NCBI GenBank assembly: GCA_013364255.1
Contig: CP054936.1
Coordinates: 496,001 to 560,000, forward strand
Length of the DNA: 64,000 bases
From: Streptomyces seoulensis
Lineage (GTDB): Bacteria > Actinomycetota > Actinomycetes > Streptomycetales > Streptomycetaceae
Reading direction: 5' to 3'
A model generated the notes under the pieces. The model worked only from the letters and a program-made list of their open reading frames with translations, ran no database searches and had not been told where the DNA came from. Numbering within the stretch: position 1 is the stretch's first letter; each line of letters starts with the position of its first letter. A program made the translations under genes and the position numbers. Below, piece by piece: positions 1 to 9,137 of this stretch.

Positions 1-132
1 GGGGTCGGTCCCCGGCTTCTCGTCATCGAAGTACCCGATGTGCAGGTTGAAGCCGCTCAGGCCGAAGAGCCAGCTGCGGTCGTCGAAGTACTCGCCGACC
101 TCGTCGGCCGTCTTGGATTCGTACGTGGTCAT
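1..132 (-). CDS. Class I SAM-dependent methyltransferase, N-terminal fragment
   Basis: The first 44 codons of a minus-strand gene that runs off the left edge of the window. The ATG is at 130-132, with a purine-rich stretch (GAGGTG) upstream of it. The fragment has the pattern YFDDR followed by NLHIGYFDD, which resembles the start of small-molecule methyltransferases found in natural-product clusters, where NLHxGYW/F precedes the SAM-binding fold. The SAM motifs themselves are outside the window. It diverges from the aminotransferase gene at 302, so it probably belongs to the same polyketide/deoxysugar cluster. The family call is tentative because so little is visible. Confidence 0.5.
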   Translation of the reverse strand, partial: MTTYESKTADEVGEYFDDRSWLFGLSGFNLHIGYFDDEKPGTDP

Positions 133-301
133 GTTCCCGGCACCTCGTTCCAACGACAATCCGTCGGGCACCACGCTGGGCAGCCGCTCTCGAAGGCCGG
201 TGGAGGCCGCCTCCACACGGCGGGCGTTCCACCGGCTCTCGAAGCCGCGTCAAGGTCCCCGGCCGACCCTGCGGACATCCGTCCGCAACAGAGGGGACCC
301 C
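133..301. promoter_or_regulatory. Divergent intergenic region between methyltransferase and aminotransferase
   Basis: About 170 nt separate two divergent genes, so both promoters should be here. An AGAGGGG sequence just before 302 is the ribosome binding site for the aminotransferase. I see no convincing palindrome or consensus promoter. Confidence 0.4.
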
Positions 302-1441
302 GTGATTCATCTCTTCCAGCCCCAGACAGGCGACGAGGAACTGGCCGCCGTCGCCGAGGTGTTCGCCGACAAGTGGCTCGGCCACGGGCCGCGCACCACA
401 GCCTTCGAGGCGGAGTTCGCCGCCCACGTCGGGGTGGACCCCGAACACATGATCTTCCTCAACTCCGGTACTGCGGGGCTCTTCCTGGCCCTGGAGTGCC
501 TCGACCTGCGGGAGGGCGACGAGGTCGTCATGCCCTCGCTGAGCTTCCTGGCCGCCGCCAACGCCGTGCTGGCCGCGGGCGCCCGCCCGGTCTTCTGCGA
601 TGCCGACCCCCGCACCCTCAACCCGGCCGCCGCGCACGTCGAGGCCGCACTGTCCGAGCGCACCAGGGCCGTCGTCGTGCTGCACTACGGCGGTTGCCCG
701 GGCGACATCGAGGCCATCGCCGAGCTCTGCCGCGAGCGGGGCGTCCCGCTGGTGGAGGACGCGGCCTGCTCGGTCGGCTCCCGGGTCCGCGGCCGGGCCG
801 CCGGCAGCTTCGGCGACCTGGCCATGTGGAGCTTCGACGCGATGAAGGTACTGGTCACCGGCGACGGCGGCATGCTGTACGTACGCGACCGGGCGCGAGC
901 GGACCGGGCCCGCCGCCTCGCCTACCACGGCCTCGTCCAGTCCAGCGGTTTCGGGCACGCCCGGGTCTCCGGCCGATGGTGGGAACTGGACGTGCCGGAG
1001 ATCGGCCGCCGCGTCGTCGGCAACGACCTGACCGCGGCGATCGGCCGGGTCCAGCTGCGCCGGCTGCCCGACCTCGTCGCCCGGCGCCGGGAGATCGTCG
1101 AGCTGTACGACCGCGAACTGGCCGGGGTCGAGGACGTGCTGACACCCCCGCCGCCGCCCGCCGGCCACGAGTCGACGCACTACTTCTACTGGGTCCAGTT
1201 CGAGGGCGGTATCCGCGACGAGATCGCGGGGGAACTGCTGGCGGCCGACATCTACACCACCTTCCGCTACGCCCCTCTGCACAAGGTCTCCGCCTACCGC
1301 CGCGAGGGCGGCCCGGATCTGCCCGGCTCGGACCGGGCCGCCGAACGCACGCTCTGCCTGCCGCTGCACCCGGGCCTGTCCGACGACGACGTGCGCACGG
1401 TCTGCGCGGCCCTGCGCAAGGCCGTCGCGGCCCACCGTTAG
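302..1441 (+). CDS. DegT/DnrJ/EryC1/StrS-type PLP-dependent sugar aminotransferase
   Basis: A 379-residue member of the DegT/DnrJ/EryC1/StrS family, which usually transaminates keto-sugar nucleotides to make aminosugars. The GTG at 302 was chosen because AGAGGGG lies just upstream and the family N-terminus begins here; the open frame extends further upstream but without homology-like sequence. Family features include an early NSGTAGL motif, VEDAACSVGS before the cofactor site, and SFDAMKVLVTGDGG holding the likely PLP lysine K182. It is followed 9 nt later by a glycosyltransferase-like gene, which fits a role in building an aminodeoxysugar for the aromatic polyketide. The exact sugar position cannot be read from sequence. 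Confidence 0.85.
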   Translation: MIHLFQPQTGDEELAAVAEVFADKWLGHGPRTTAFEAEFAAHVGVDPEHMIFLNSGTAGLFLALECLDLREGDEVVMPSLSFLAAANAVLAAGARPVFCDADPRTLNPAAAHVEAALSERTRAVVVLHYGGCPGDIEAIAELCRERGVPLVEDAACSVGSRVRGRAAGSFGDLAMWSFDAMKVLVTGDGGMLYVRDRARADRARRLAYHGLVQSSGFGHARVSGRWWELDVPEIGRRVVGNDLTAAIGRVQLRRLPDLVARRREIVELYDRELAGVEDVLTPPPPPAGHESTHYFYWVQFEGGIRDEIAGELLAADIYTTFRYAPLHKVSAYRREGGPDLPGSDRAAERTLCLPLHPGLSDDDVRTVCAALRKAVAAHR

Positions 1442-1450
1442 GAGTCCCGG

Positions 1451-2722
1451 ATGCGCCTCGTCTTCCTCGCCGCCCTGGCCAAGACCCTGCACGAGGTCAC
1501 CATCGGCCTCGACCTCGCCGAACAGCTCGCCGACGCCGGCGTCGAGAGCCACTTCGTCGTCAACCCCTACAACGAGGAGCAGCTGCGCGCCGCCCGGCTC
1601 CCCCACACCCTGGTGGAGCCGGAACTCGGCGCGGACGTCCGCCAGGTCGTGCACCGGGTCGTGAAGGAGTTCCGCGCCGACGCGGTCGTCCTCGTCGACT
1701 ACCTCGCGCACTGGATGACGTTCAAGGTCGGCTACCGCACCGACCCCTGGTTCGTGGAGGACCTCGGGCTGCCGGTCATCCCCCTTGACCTGTACGACCT
1801 GGAGAACACGAGCCGGCGCGTGGAGATCCTCGGCACCACCATGGAGGTCGACGACAACCTGACGCGGATGCCGGTGCAGCTGCTGCCGGTGCCGATGAAC
1901 CGGCCGCAGGTCACCGCCTCGGGCCGCGGCCTGCCCTACCGCGCGAACCGGACCCTCGCCCCGCTGACCGCGGCCGCCCGGCGGGAGACCCGTGCCTGCC
2001 TCGGACTGCCCCGCGGCGCGCGGCTGCTGATGGTGCCCACACTGCCCTGGCAACAGTTGATGCAGGTGCACGCCGCCCCGCCCACCCGGGAACTCGCCGC
2101 CCGGCTGCCCCGCCTGCTCGCCGGGTATCTCGGCCGGCTGCCGCGGGACACCCACTTCCTGATGACCGGCCCGCTGTTCGAGGGCTTCGCCGAGCTCCTG
2201 CCCGCCGACCGGGTCCACCACCGCCCCGCCTGCACGGCCGCCGAGTACCACCGACTGCTCGCAGCCGGTGACGCCGTGTTCGCCTTCCACCTGCCGGGCT
2301 ACGCCCTGGAGCGAGCGGTACTGGCCGACGTACCGGGTCTGCTCGCCGTCAACAACCACCCGGTCGACGGCCCGCAGGACGCCGACCGGCTCGGCGGCGC
2401 CTTCGCGGGCGGCACGACCGACCGGGTGCGGGACTGGCTGGCCGACTACCCGGGACCGCTGCCGGACTTCCACATGTGGCCCCTGCGCTGGAACGAGGTG
2501 CTGCGCCCGCTGCTGGAGGCCAACCCGTTCACCGAGACGCTGCTCCGCGCCGAGATACTCGACGAGAACGCCCTGGTGGCCGGCCTCGAACGCGTCCTGT
2601 ACGACGAGGCCGAACGCGACCGGCTGGCCGCCGCCCGGGCCGCCTACCGGGACGCTGTGCACGCCCTGCCGGACACCGCGCACACGTTCACCGAGGCGGC
2701 ACACCGCCTCGGCCTCGGCTGA
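1451..2722 (+). CDS. Glycosyltransferase-like protein (possibly DUF6365 family)
   Basis: A 423-residue protein starting at an ATG 9 nt after the aminotransferase stop, so probably in the same operon. The N-terminus (MRLVFLAALAKTLHEV, then a glycine/aspartate-containing helix and FVVNPYNEE) resembles the first Rossmann half of GT-B glycosyltransferases. A later segment with YALERAVLADVPGLLAVNN resembles the nucleotide-sugar site of the second half. It lacks the typical GT1 HHGGxGT signature seen in macrolide glycosyltransferases. It may be the DUF6365-type protein of actinomycete clusters, but I cannot confirm that without a search. A role in sugar transfer or processing is inferred from fold and neighbours. 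Confidence 0.55.
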   Translation: MRLVFLAALAKTLHEVTIGLDLAEQLADAGVESHFVVNPYNEEQLRAARLPHTLVEPELGADVRQVVHRVVKEFRADAVVLVDYLAHWMTFKVGYRTDPWFVEDLGLPVIPLDLYDLENTSRRVEILGTTMEVDDNLTRMPVQLLPVPMNRPQVTASGRGLPYRANRTLAPLTAAARRETRACLGLPRGARLLMVPTLPWQQLMQVHAAPPTRELAARLPRLLAGYLGRLPRDTHFLMTGPLFEGFAELLPADRVHHRPACTAAEYHRLLAAGDAVFAFHLPGYALERAVLADVPGLLAVNNHPVDGPQDADRLGGAFAGGTTDRVRDWLADYPGPLPDFHMWPLRWNEVLRPLLEANPFTETLLRAEILDENALVAGLERVLYDEAERDRLAAARAAYRDAVHALPDTAHTFTEAAHRLGLG

Positions 2723-2733
2723 ACACGCCCGTG

Positions 2734-2767
2734 GCCCCGGCCGGATCGACGACGATCCGGCCGGGGC
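2734..2767. terminator. Bidirectional transcription terminator hairpin
   Basis: A perfect inverted repeat with 14-bp arms (GCCCCGGCCGGATC and its complement) around a 6-nt loop. It lies between two convergent genes that end at 2722 and 2798. There is no long T-run, which is usual for Streptomyces terminators. Confidence 0.8.
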
Positions 2768-2797
2768 ACCGCGGGACGGGCCGCCCGCGCACGGGGA

Positions 2798-3934
2798 TCA
2801 GGCCGAGGGCGCCACCAGGTCCTCCACCGCGCTCACCACCTGGGCCGGCAGCGGCAGCCGGGCCATCTCCGCGGACACCGCGCGCGCCCGCTCCCGGTAC
2901 GAGCCGTCCTCCAGCACCTCACGGCAGGCCTCGGCGATGTTCTCCGGCGAGTCCTCGCGCGGGTCGACCATCCTGGCCGCCCCGAACGCGCTCAGCCGCT
3001 CGGTGTAGCCCACCACGTAGGGCAGGTACGGGATCAGCACCTGCGGCACGCCCGCGGCCATGCTGCCGAGGACCGTGTTGCCCCCCGCGTGACTGACCGT
3101 CAGGTCGCAGGTGCGGGCGACCACGTCCAGCGGGATCCACCCGGCCCGCACATTGTCCGGCAGCGGACCCAGCTCGGCCGCGACCGTCTCCGGAGCCGCG
3201 ACCAGCAGCTCCACGTCCAGCGCGGCCACCTTCGCCACCAGACCCGACAGGATCTCGAAGTCGGAGTCCTTGGTGACCCGGCTCCCCGCGCTGACCAGAA
3301 CCCGGGGAGCGTCCCCCTTCGCGAACATCCACGGCTCCAGCGGCCTCTGCGCCGTGTACGGGACGTAGCGCATCAGCTGGGCCCGCGGGGCGTCGGCCGG
3401 CCGCAGCGACGGCGGGCAGGTGTCGACGAACAGGTCGGCGCCGGGCATCTCGTAGCGGCCGAGCGCCTCCAGTTCGGGCCCGAGTTCGGCCGCCGCCGCC
3501 AGGTCGATGGTGCGCGGCTCGCCCATGTCCACCGCGTGCTTGACGTAGGGCACCCCCGCGTACGCGGCGGCCAGCGGACCGGCGAACGCCAGCACCCCGC
3601 CCACCACCACGTCCGGCCGCCACCGGTCGATCAGCGCGGTCAGGCCGTCCAGGCAGGCCGCCGCGTACCGGCCGAAGCAGCGCCCGTTGAAGAGGTAGCG
3701 CTCGTGGAGGTCCTCGGGGATCGTCTGGAGGACGCCCCGCCGATCGTGCAGGAAGTCCTTCATGGTCTTCGAGGTGACCGGGGCCCCCGGGACCCCCGCG
3801 CCGTTGATGGTGGGCATGCAGTCCTCGGGAGCCGCCATGACGACTTCGTGCCCGGCGTTCCTGGCCGCCTGGGCCAGCGGCACCAGGGAGAAGATGACAC
3901 CCGACGTGCCACCCGCCACAAAGAGAATCTTCAT
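2798..3934 (-). CDS. GT1-family (UGT/EryCIII-like) glycosyltransferase
   Basis: A 378-residue GT-B glycosyltransferase of the type that attaches activated deoxysugars to polyketide aglycones. The ATG at 3934 gives the canonical start MKILFVAGGTSG; the open frame extends 20 codons upstream but those do not look like this family. Seen in order are the N-terminal GGTSG motif with FSLVPLAQAARNAGHEV, then CPPSLRP, RVLVSAGSR at the start of the second domain, and the donor-sugar motif DLTVSHAGGNTVLGSMAAGVPQ. The protein is slightly shorter than typical family members (about 400). It is convergent with the preceding pair and divergent from the ketosynthase operon. The acceptor and sugar cannot be told from sequence. 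Confidence 0.88.
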   Translation of the reverse strand: MKILFVAGGTSGVIFSLVPLAQAARNAGHEVVMAAPEDCMPTINGAGVPGAPVTSKTMKDFLHDRRGVLQTIPEDLHERYLFNGRCFGRYAAACLDGLTALIDRWRPDVVVGGVLAFAGPLAAAYAGVPYVKHAVDMGEPRTIDLAAAAELGPELEALGRYEMPGADLFVDTCPPSLRPADAPRAQLMRYVPYTAQRPLEPWMFAKGDAPRVLVSAGSRVTKDSDFEILSGLVAKVAALDVELLVAAPETVAAELGPLPDNVRAGWIPLDVVARTCDLTVSHAGGNTVLGSMAAGVPQVLIPYLPYVVGYTERLSAFGAARMVDPREDSPENIAEACREVLEDGSYRERARAVSAEMARLPLPAQVVSAVEDLVAPSA

Positions 3935-4218
3935 GGCGGGGATCGTCGGGCACCGGGTTCGTCGGCGGCTCGAAGGGGCCTCGACGCCGGTCACGGCGGC
4001 CCGGCCCCCTCCCGGCCCTCGAGCACTCCTCCAGCACCGTCGGCGAGCGTCGCACGCACCGCTGCCGCGACACCGCCGCCGGACACCGCGCCACCACCGG
4101 GCCTCGTCCTGACATCGAGCGCCGGCTCGGAAGCTCGATCACCTGACGTGGACCCATGAAGCGCGGCGGCGCACCCGCCGCCCCGCGCACTGGAGGACTA
4201 ACTCGTGAAGGACACCCA
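3935..4218. promoter_or_regulatory. Divergent promoter region before the ketosynthase operon
   Basis: About 284 nt between the glycosyltransferase (minus) and KS-alpha (plus). It should hold promoters for both. GAAGGAC just before 4219 is a ribosome binding site. I found no clear operator. Confidence 0.45.
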
Positions 4219-5490
4219 ATGAGCCGTCGCGTCGTCATCACCGGGATAGGCGTGGTCGCTCCGGGGGGAGTGGGCACCAAGGAGTTCTGGTCCCTCCTCA
4301 CCGCGGGCAGGACCGCGACCCGCGCCATCAGCCTCTTCGACGCCTCCCCGTTCCGCTCCCGGATCGCCGCGGAGGCCGACTTCGACCCGCTGCTCCACGG
4401 CTTCACCGCCGCGGACGCCGGACGCCTCGACCGCGCCGCCCAGTTCGCCCTGGTCAGCGCCGACGAGGCGGTCCGCGACAGCGGTCTGGAGATCGAGCGC
4501 CTCGACCCCACCCGCACCGGCGTCACCCTCGGCAGCGCGGTCGGCTGCACGATGGGCCTGGACACCGAGTACAACGCGGTCAGCCAGGGGGGCAGCACCT
4601 GGGAGGTGGACCACACCCTGGCCGTACCGCATCTGTTCGACTACTTCGTGCCCAGCTCCATGGCCGCCGAGGTGGCTTGGCGCACCGGCGCCCAGGGCCC
4701 GGTGTCGATGGTGTCCACCGGCTGCACCTCGGGCCTGGACTCGATCGGGCACGCCGTCGAGCTGATCCGAGAGGGCAGCGCCGACGTGATGATCGCCGGC
4801 GCCACCGAGGCGCCCATCTCTCCGATCACGGTGGCCTGCTTCGACGCGATCAAGGCGACCTCTCCGCGCAACGACGATCCGGAGACCGCCTCCCGCCCCT
4901 TCGACGCCTCCCGCAACGGCTTCGTGCTCGGCGAGGGCTCGGCCGTCATGGTGCTGGAGGAACTGGACAGCGCCCGCCGCCGCGGAGCGCACGTCTACGC
5001 CGAGATCGCCGGCTTCGCCAGCCGCTGCAACGCCTACCACATGACCGGTCTGCGCACGGACGGCGCCGAGATGGCCGAGGCGATCCGGGTCGCGCTCGAC
5101 GAGGCCCGCGTCGACGCCACCGCCGTCGACTACGTCAACGCGCACGGTTCCGGGACCAAGCAGAACGACCGGCACGAGACCGCCGCGTTCAAGCGCGGCC
5201 TGGGCGACCACGCCCACCGGGTCCCGGTCAGCTCCATCAAGTCGATGATCGGGCACTCGCTCGGCGCGATCGGCTCCCTGGAGGTGGCCGCGAGCGCTCT
5301 GGCCATCGAGCACGACACGGTGCCGCCCACCGCGAACCTGCACCACCCCGACCCCGCCTGCGACCTGGACTACACCCCACTGACCGCCCGTCAGCAGCGC
5401 ACCGACACGGTGCTGAGCGTCGGCAGCGGCTTCGGCGGGTTCCAGAGCGCGATGATCCTCACCCGCCCGCGTCTGGGAGAAGCCGCATGA
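4219..5490 (+). CDS. Type II polyketide ketosynthase, KS-alpha subunit
   Basis: A 423-residue ketosynthase that forms the minimal aromatic PKS with the next gene and an ACP. It condenses malonyl units into a poly-beta-ketone. The catalytic cysteine is C169 in [10 protein letters not shown]. The other active-site residues are H309 ([11 protein letters not shown]), K341 ([10 protein letters not shown]) and H346 in the same stretch; these positions equal those known for the actinorhodin KS-alpha. The ATG at 4219 follows GAAGGAC and gives [17 protein letters not shown], the standard family start. The stop overlaps the start of the chain-length factor by 4 nt, indicating translational coupling. 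No cognate ACP is visible in the window. Confidence 0.96.
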   Translation: MSRRVVITGIGVVAPGGVGTKEFWSLLTAGRTATRAISLFDASPFRSRIAAEADFDPLLHGFTAADAGRLDRAAQFALVSADEAVRDSGLEIERLDPTRTGVTLGSAVGCTMGLDTEYNAVSQGGSTWEVDHTLAVPHLFDYFVPSSMAAEVAWRTGAQGPVSMVSTGCTSGLDSIGHAVELIREGSADVMIAGATEAPISPITVACFDAIKATSPRNDDPETASRPFDASRNGFVLGEGSAVMVLEELDSARRRGAHVYAEIAGFASRCNAYHMTGLRTDGAEMAEAIRVALDEARVDATAVDYVNAHGSGTKQNDRHETAAFKRGLGDHAHRVPVSSIKSMIGHSLGAIGSLEVAASALAIEHDTVPPTANLHHPDPACDLDYTPLTARQQRTDTVLSVGSGFGGFQSAMILTRPRLGEAA

Positions 5491-6758
5491 CCGCCCCCGT
5501 CACCGAGCCGACCGCCCGACCCGCCGGCGGCGACCCCGCCCGGACCGCGCCCGCCGTGACCGGGATCGGCGTCGCCGCGCCCAACGGTCTGGGCGTCCCG
5601 GCGTGGTGGGCCGCGGTGCTGCGCGGTGAGAGCGGCATCGGACCGGTCACCCGCTTCGATGCCCGGCGCTACCCGGCGCAGCTGGCCGGCGAGATCCGGG
5701 ACTTCGTCGCCGAGGAGCACGTTCCCAGCCGCCTGCTGCCGCAGACCGACCACATGACCCGGCTGGCGCTGGCCACGGCCGACGAGGCCCTCGCCGACGC
5801 CGGCGTCGACCTGTCCGCCCTGCCCGACTACGCGGCCGGCGTGGTCACCGCCGGGTCCGCGGGCGGCTTCGAGTTCGGCCAGCGCGAGCTGGAGGCGCTG
5901 TGGGGCAAGGGCGGCCGGTTCGTCAGCGCGTACCAGTCCTTCGCCTGGTTCTACGCGGTCAACACCGGTCAGATCTCCATCCGGAACGGCTTGCGCGGCC
6001 CCAGCGGTGTGCTGGTCACCGAGCAGGCCGGCGGCTTGGACGCGGTGGCGCAGGCCCGCAGGCAGCTGCGTAAGGGACTCCGGCTGCTGGTCACCGGCGG
6101 CGTGGACTCCGCGCTGTGTCCCTGGGGCTGGGTGGCGCACGTGGCGGGCGGCGAGCTGACCGGGTCCACCGATCCGGCCGGCGCGTACCTGCCATTCTCC
6201 GAGGACGCGTCCGGGCACGTGGTCGGCGAGGGCGGCGCGCTGCTCGTCCTGGAGGACCCCGTCGCCGCGGCGGCGCGCGGCGCCCGGGTGTACGGCACCG
6301 TCCAGGGATACGCCGCCACCTTCGATCCCGCCCCGGGCTCGGGCGGCGCGCCGCGGCTGCGGGCCGCCGCCGAGCAGGCCCTGGCGGAGGCCGGGCTGGC
6401 GGCGGGCGACGTCGACGTGGTCTTCGCCGACGCGGCCGGCCGCCGGGACGCCGACCGGGCCGAGGCCGAGGCCGTCGCAGCGGTCTTCGGGCCGGGGCGG
6501 GTGCCGGTGACCGCTCCCAAGACCATGACGGGCCGGCTCGCGGCCGGTGGCGCCGCCCTGGACCTGGCGGCGGCGCTGCTGGCGCTGCGCGACCAGGTGA
6601 TCCCGCCGACGGCGCACGTCGCCGCGCCCGCCGCGGACTGCCCGGTCGACCTGGTCACCGAGGTCCGCCGGCCGGCCGGGGGCCTGCGCACGGCCCTGGT
6701 CCTGGCCCGCGGCCGGGGCGGGTTCAACGCGGCCATGGTGGTGCGTGCCGCCGACTGA
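5487..6758 (+). CDS. Type II polyketide chain-length factor (KS-beta)
   Basis: A 423-residue partner of KS-alpha that primes the complex and sets chain length. It starts at the ATG of an ATGA overlap with the KS-alpha stop. The catalytic cysteine is replaced by glutamine: [10 protein letters not shown] with Q180 at the equivalent of KS-alpha C169. This is the known mark of KS-beta subunits. The N-terminus has an extra 20 or so residues rich in Pro, Thr and Ala before [13 protein letters not shown]. The protein ends with GGFNAAMVV, matching the GGFQSAM end of KS-alpha. Chain length cannot be predicted by eye. Confidence 0.95.
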   Translation: MTAPVTEPTARPAGGDPARTAPAVTGIGVAAPNGLGVPAWWAAVLRGESGIGPVTRFDARRYPAQLAGEIRDFVAEEHVPSRLLPQTDHMTRLALATADEALADAGVDLSALPDYAAGVVTAGSAGGFEFGQRELEALWGKGGRFVSAYQSFAWFYAVNTGQISIRNGLRGPSGVLVTEQAGGLDAVAQARRQLRKGLRLLVTGGVDSALCPWGWVAHVAGGELTGSTDPAGAYLPFSEDASGHVVGEGGALLVLEDPVAAAARGARVYGTVQGYAATFDPAPGSGGAPRLRAAAEQALAEAGLAAGDVDVVFADAAGRRDADRAEAEAVAAVFGPGRVPVTAPKTMTGRLAAGGAALDLAAALLALRDQVIPPTAHVAAPAADCPVDLVTEVRRPAGGLRTALVLARGRGGFNAAMVVRAAD

Positions 6759-6894
6759 GCCCGCCGACCCCGGGCCGCACCCGTCCGCTGCCCCGCGGGT
6801 CGTGCGCCGGTCCCGGCAGTCGCCCCTCCCGACGCCCGACCCGCCGGCCCGGCCTCCCGGGCCGCCGGCCCGACTCCCAGAGCCAGGAGGACCG

Positions 6895-7398
6895 TTGTCC
6901 ACCGTCGACCCCGCGGACTTCGCCCGCGCCATGGCCCGGGTACCCACCCCGGTCACCGTCGTCACCACGGTGGACCCCGGCGGACGCCGCTGGGGATTCA
7001 CCGCCAGTTCGTTCAGCTCGCTGTCGCTCGACCCGACGCTGGTGCTGGTGTGTCCGGCCCGGACGGCCTCGTGCCACGACGCCTTCGTCTCCGCCGACCG
7101 CTTCCTGGTGAACGTGCTGGCCTCCGGCCAGGCCGGGGTCGCCGGCGCGTTCGCCCGTCCGGGCGCGGACAAGTTCACCCAGTCCCCGATGGAGCCCCGC
7201 GAGTTCGGGCTGCCCGGGCTGGCCGACGCCACCGCGCGGATCGCGTGCGCCCTGCACGACGTCCTGGACGGCGGCGACCACAGCATCCTCGTCGGACGCG
7301 TCGAGGCGGTGTGGACGTCGGACGCCGAGCCGCTGGTCTACTACAACCGCCTCTTCACCCGGCCCGGCGGCAGTCCGGCTCTTGCGTCGTCAGCATGA
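6895..7398 (+). CDS. Flavin reductase (ActVB-like, flavin:NAD(P)H oxidoreductase)
   Basis: A 167-residue flavin reductase-domain protein, likely supplying reduced FMN/FAD to a partner oxygenase that tailors the polyketide. The start is TTG at 6895 because AGGAGG sits about 5 nt upstream and the family begins with ADFARAMARVPTPVTVVTT; the open frame extends to 6745 but that part is a proline-rich translation of spacer. Other family marks are GFTASSFSSLSLDPTLVLVC and FLVNVLASGQ. The region 6759-6894 is a non-coding gap after the chain-length factor. The partner is not certain, but a double-ABM protein lies two genes downstream. Confidence 0.88.
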   Translation: MSTVDPADFARAMARVPTPVTVVTTVDPGGRRWGFTASSFSSLSLDPTLVLVCPARTASCHDAFVSADRFLVNVLASGQAGVAGAFARPGADKFTQSPMEPREFGLPGLADATARIACALHDVLDGGDHSILVGRVEAVWTSDAEPLVYYNRLFTRPGGSPALASSA

Positions 7399-7420
7399 CC
7401 GCACCGACCTGGAGAGAACA

Positions 7421-8362
7421 GTGACCCCGACTTCCCCTCATACCCGCCGTACCTCCGTGCCTCCCGGGCCGCATCTGCGCGAGGTCGCCGAGAACGTGTT
7501 CGCCTACCTCCAGCCCGACGGCGGCTGGTGCCTCAACAACGCGGGCCTCGTCGCTCCGGGAGGGCGGCCGGTGCTGATCGACACCGCGGCCACCGAGGCC
7601 CGGGCCGGGGCGCTGCGGGAAGCCGTGCGCACCGTCGCCCCGCAGGGACCGGGGTTCGTGGTCAACACCCACCCGCACGGCGACCACACCTTCGGCAACC
7701 GGTTCTTCGCCGACGAGGCGGTGATCGTGGCGCACGAGGCGACCCGGGCGGAGATGGACCTCGCGGGACTGCACCTGACCGGGCTGTGGCCGGAGGTCTG
7801 CTGGGGCGACATCAGCGTGGAGCTGCCGTCGCTGACCTACCGGGACAGGCTCACCCTGCACCTGGACGACACCGTGGTCGAGCTGATGCACCTGGGCACC
7901 GCCCACACCCGCAACGACACGGTGGCGTGGTTGCCGGGGCAGCGGGTGCTGTTCACCGGGGACGTCGTGATGTCGGGCGCCACGCCCTTCTGCCTCACCG
8001 GGTCGGTCGCCGGCTCCCTGGACGTCATCGAGCGTCTGCGGGTCCTGGAACCGGAGACGGTCGTCTCGGGCCACGGCCCGGTGGGCGGACCCGAGCTGCT
8101 GGAGGAGACCGCCGGCTATCTGCGCCACGTCCAGCGGCTGGCCGCCGACGGCATCGCCGCCGGACTGACCCCGCTGGAGACGGCCCGGCAGGCCGGCCCC
8201 GGTCCGTACGCGGGCCTGCTGGACAGCGAACGCCTCGTGCCCAACCTCCACCGGGCGTACGCCGAGGCCCGGGGCGCCGAGCCGGGCCACTGGCTCGACA
8301 TCGAAGAACTGTTCGCCGACATGGTCGCCTTCCACGGCGGCCTCCCGGCGTGCGCGGCCTGA
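7421..8362 (+). CDS. Metallo-beta-lactamase-fold polyketide cyclase/hydrolase (ActIV-like)
   Basis: A 313-residue MBL-fold protein with the metal motif THPHGDH (H84, H86, D88, H89), a further histidine in GTAHTRND and VSGHGP towards the C-terminus. In type II PKS clusters this family includes ActIV-like bicyclic intermediate cyclases/thioesterases, so a late ring-closure or chain-release role is likely. The start is GTG at 7421, preceded by GGAGAG; it overlaps no gene and follows the flavin reductase by 22 nt. A general hydrolase role cannot be excluded. Confidence 0.8.
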   Translation: MTPTSPHTRRTSVPPGPHLREVAENVFAYLQPDGGWCLNNAGLVAPGGRPVLIDTAATEARAGALREAVRTVAPQGPGFVVNTHPHGDHTFGNRFFADEAVIVAHEATRAEMDLAGLHLTGLWPEVCWGDISVELPSLTYRDRLTLHLDDTVVELMHLGTAHTRNDTVAWLPGQRVLFTGDVVMSGATPFCLTGSVAGSLDVIERLRVLEPETVVSGHGPVGGPELLEETAGYLRHVQRLAADGIAAGLTPLETARQAGPGPYAGLLDSERLVPNLHRAYAEARGAEPGHWLDIEELFADMVAFHGGLPACAA

Positions 8363-8403
8363 CCGGGGCCGCGCACCGCCATCGACACCTCGAACGGAGC
8401 ATC

Positions 8404-9102
8404 GTGATACCCCTCGATCCCACGAACCACCCCGTCACCGTTGTCGACTGGGTGGAGCTCGCCGAACACGACCGGGACGGCCAGCGGAAGATCGTCGACA
8501 TCCAGCGCGCCGACGCCGAGGACGACGACGACCCGGCCTGGGTCTCCTCCGCGCTGCACGCCGCGCACACCCGGGCCGGCGTCGCACGCCTCACCCAGTG
8601 GCGCACCGCGGCCGAACTGCGCGCCCACCGGGCCGGTGAGTCGAACCGGCTGGCGGAGCTCGCCTGGACCGGGCTGGCCACCGAGCACCGGATGCTCACC
8701 GCCGAACTGGTCTCGGTGCAGCACGCGCCGTCCGTCACCGGCGGGGTGGACATCACCACCGCTCGCGACGACTGGACGTCGATCACCATCCAGTGGGTGG
8801 CGCCGCAGGACCAGGACACTCTGGTCACGGAGCTGACCCGGCCCCGGGAGGAATGGGTCCACCTGCTGCCCGGCTACCGGTCGCACAGCGTTCTGAGGGG
8901 GCTGGACGGCACATTCGTGATCAATTACGCGCAGTGGGAGAGCGAGCGGGCGTACTGGGCGTTCCACGACGTGCCCGAGCATGTGTGGCCGCCCGACGTG
9001 CGCGCCTCCCGCGACCGGGCCCGCCGGCTGACCACGGCCTGGGAGTACGGCACCTTCCGGGTCGTCCACTCCCGCACCGCGCGGCGCACCGACCAGTTCT
9101 GA
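8404..9102 (+). CDS. Double-domain ABM (antibiotic biosynthesis monooxygenase)-like protein
   Basis: A 232-residue protein with two repeats resembling dimeric alpha/beta-barrel ABM domains: the first around residues 10-110 (TVVDWVELAEHDRDGQ ... WRTAAELRAHR), the second around 118-215 (SITIQWVAPQDQDTL ... GYRSHSVLRGLDGTFVINYAQWES). Such cofactor-free oxygenases oxidise anthrone-type rings in aromatic polyketide pathways; related names are ActVA-orf6, TcmH and JadG. The GTG at 8404 follows CGGAGC. It could also be a non-catalytic relative. The neighbours support a tailoring role. Confidence 0.7.
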   Translation: MIPLDPTNHPVTVVDWVELAEHDRDGQRKIVDIQRADAEDDDDPAWVSSALHAAHTRAGVARLTQWRTAAELRAHRAGESNRLAELAWTGLATEHRMLTAELVSVQHAPSVTGGVDITTARDDWTSITIQWVAPQDQDTLVTELTRPREEWVHLLPGYRSHSVLRGLDGTFVINYAQWESERAYWAFHDVPEHVWPPDVRASRDRARRLTTAWEYGTFRVVHSRTARRTDQF

Positions 9103-9137
9103 CCGTTGCCGTGGATTCACGAGTGGGGGATCGAGTG

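Noticed and set aside
23..2704. Very long minus-strand open frame (893 codons)
   Set aside because: It runs antisense to the aminotransferase and glycosyltransferase-like genes; the translation is rich in Gly, Arg, Val and Gln with no motif. Typical shadow frame of high-GC DNA.
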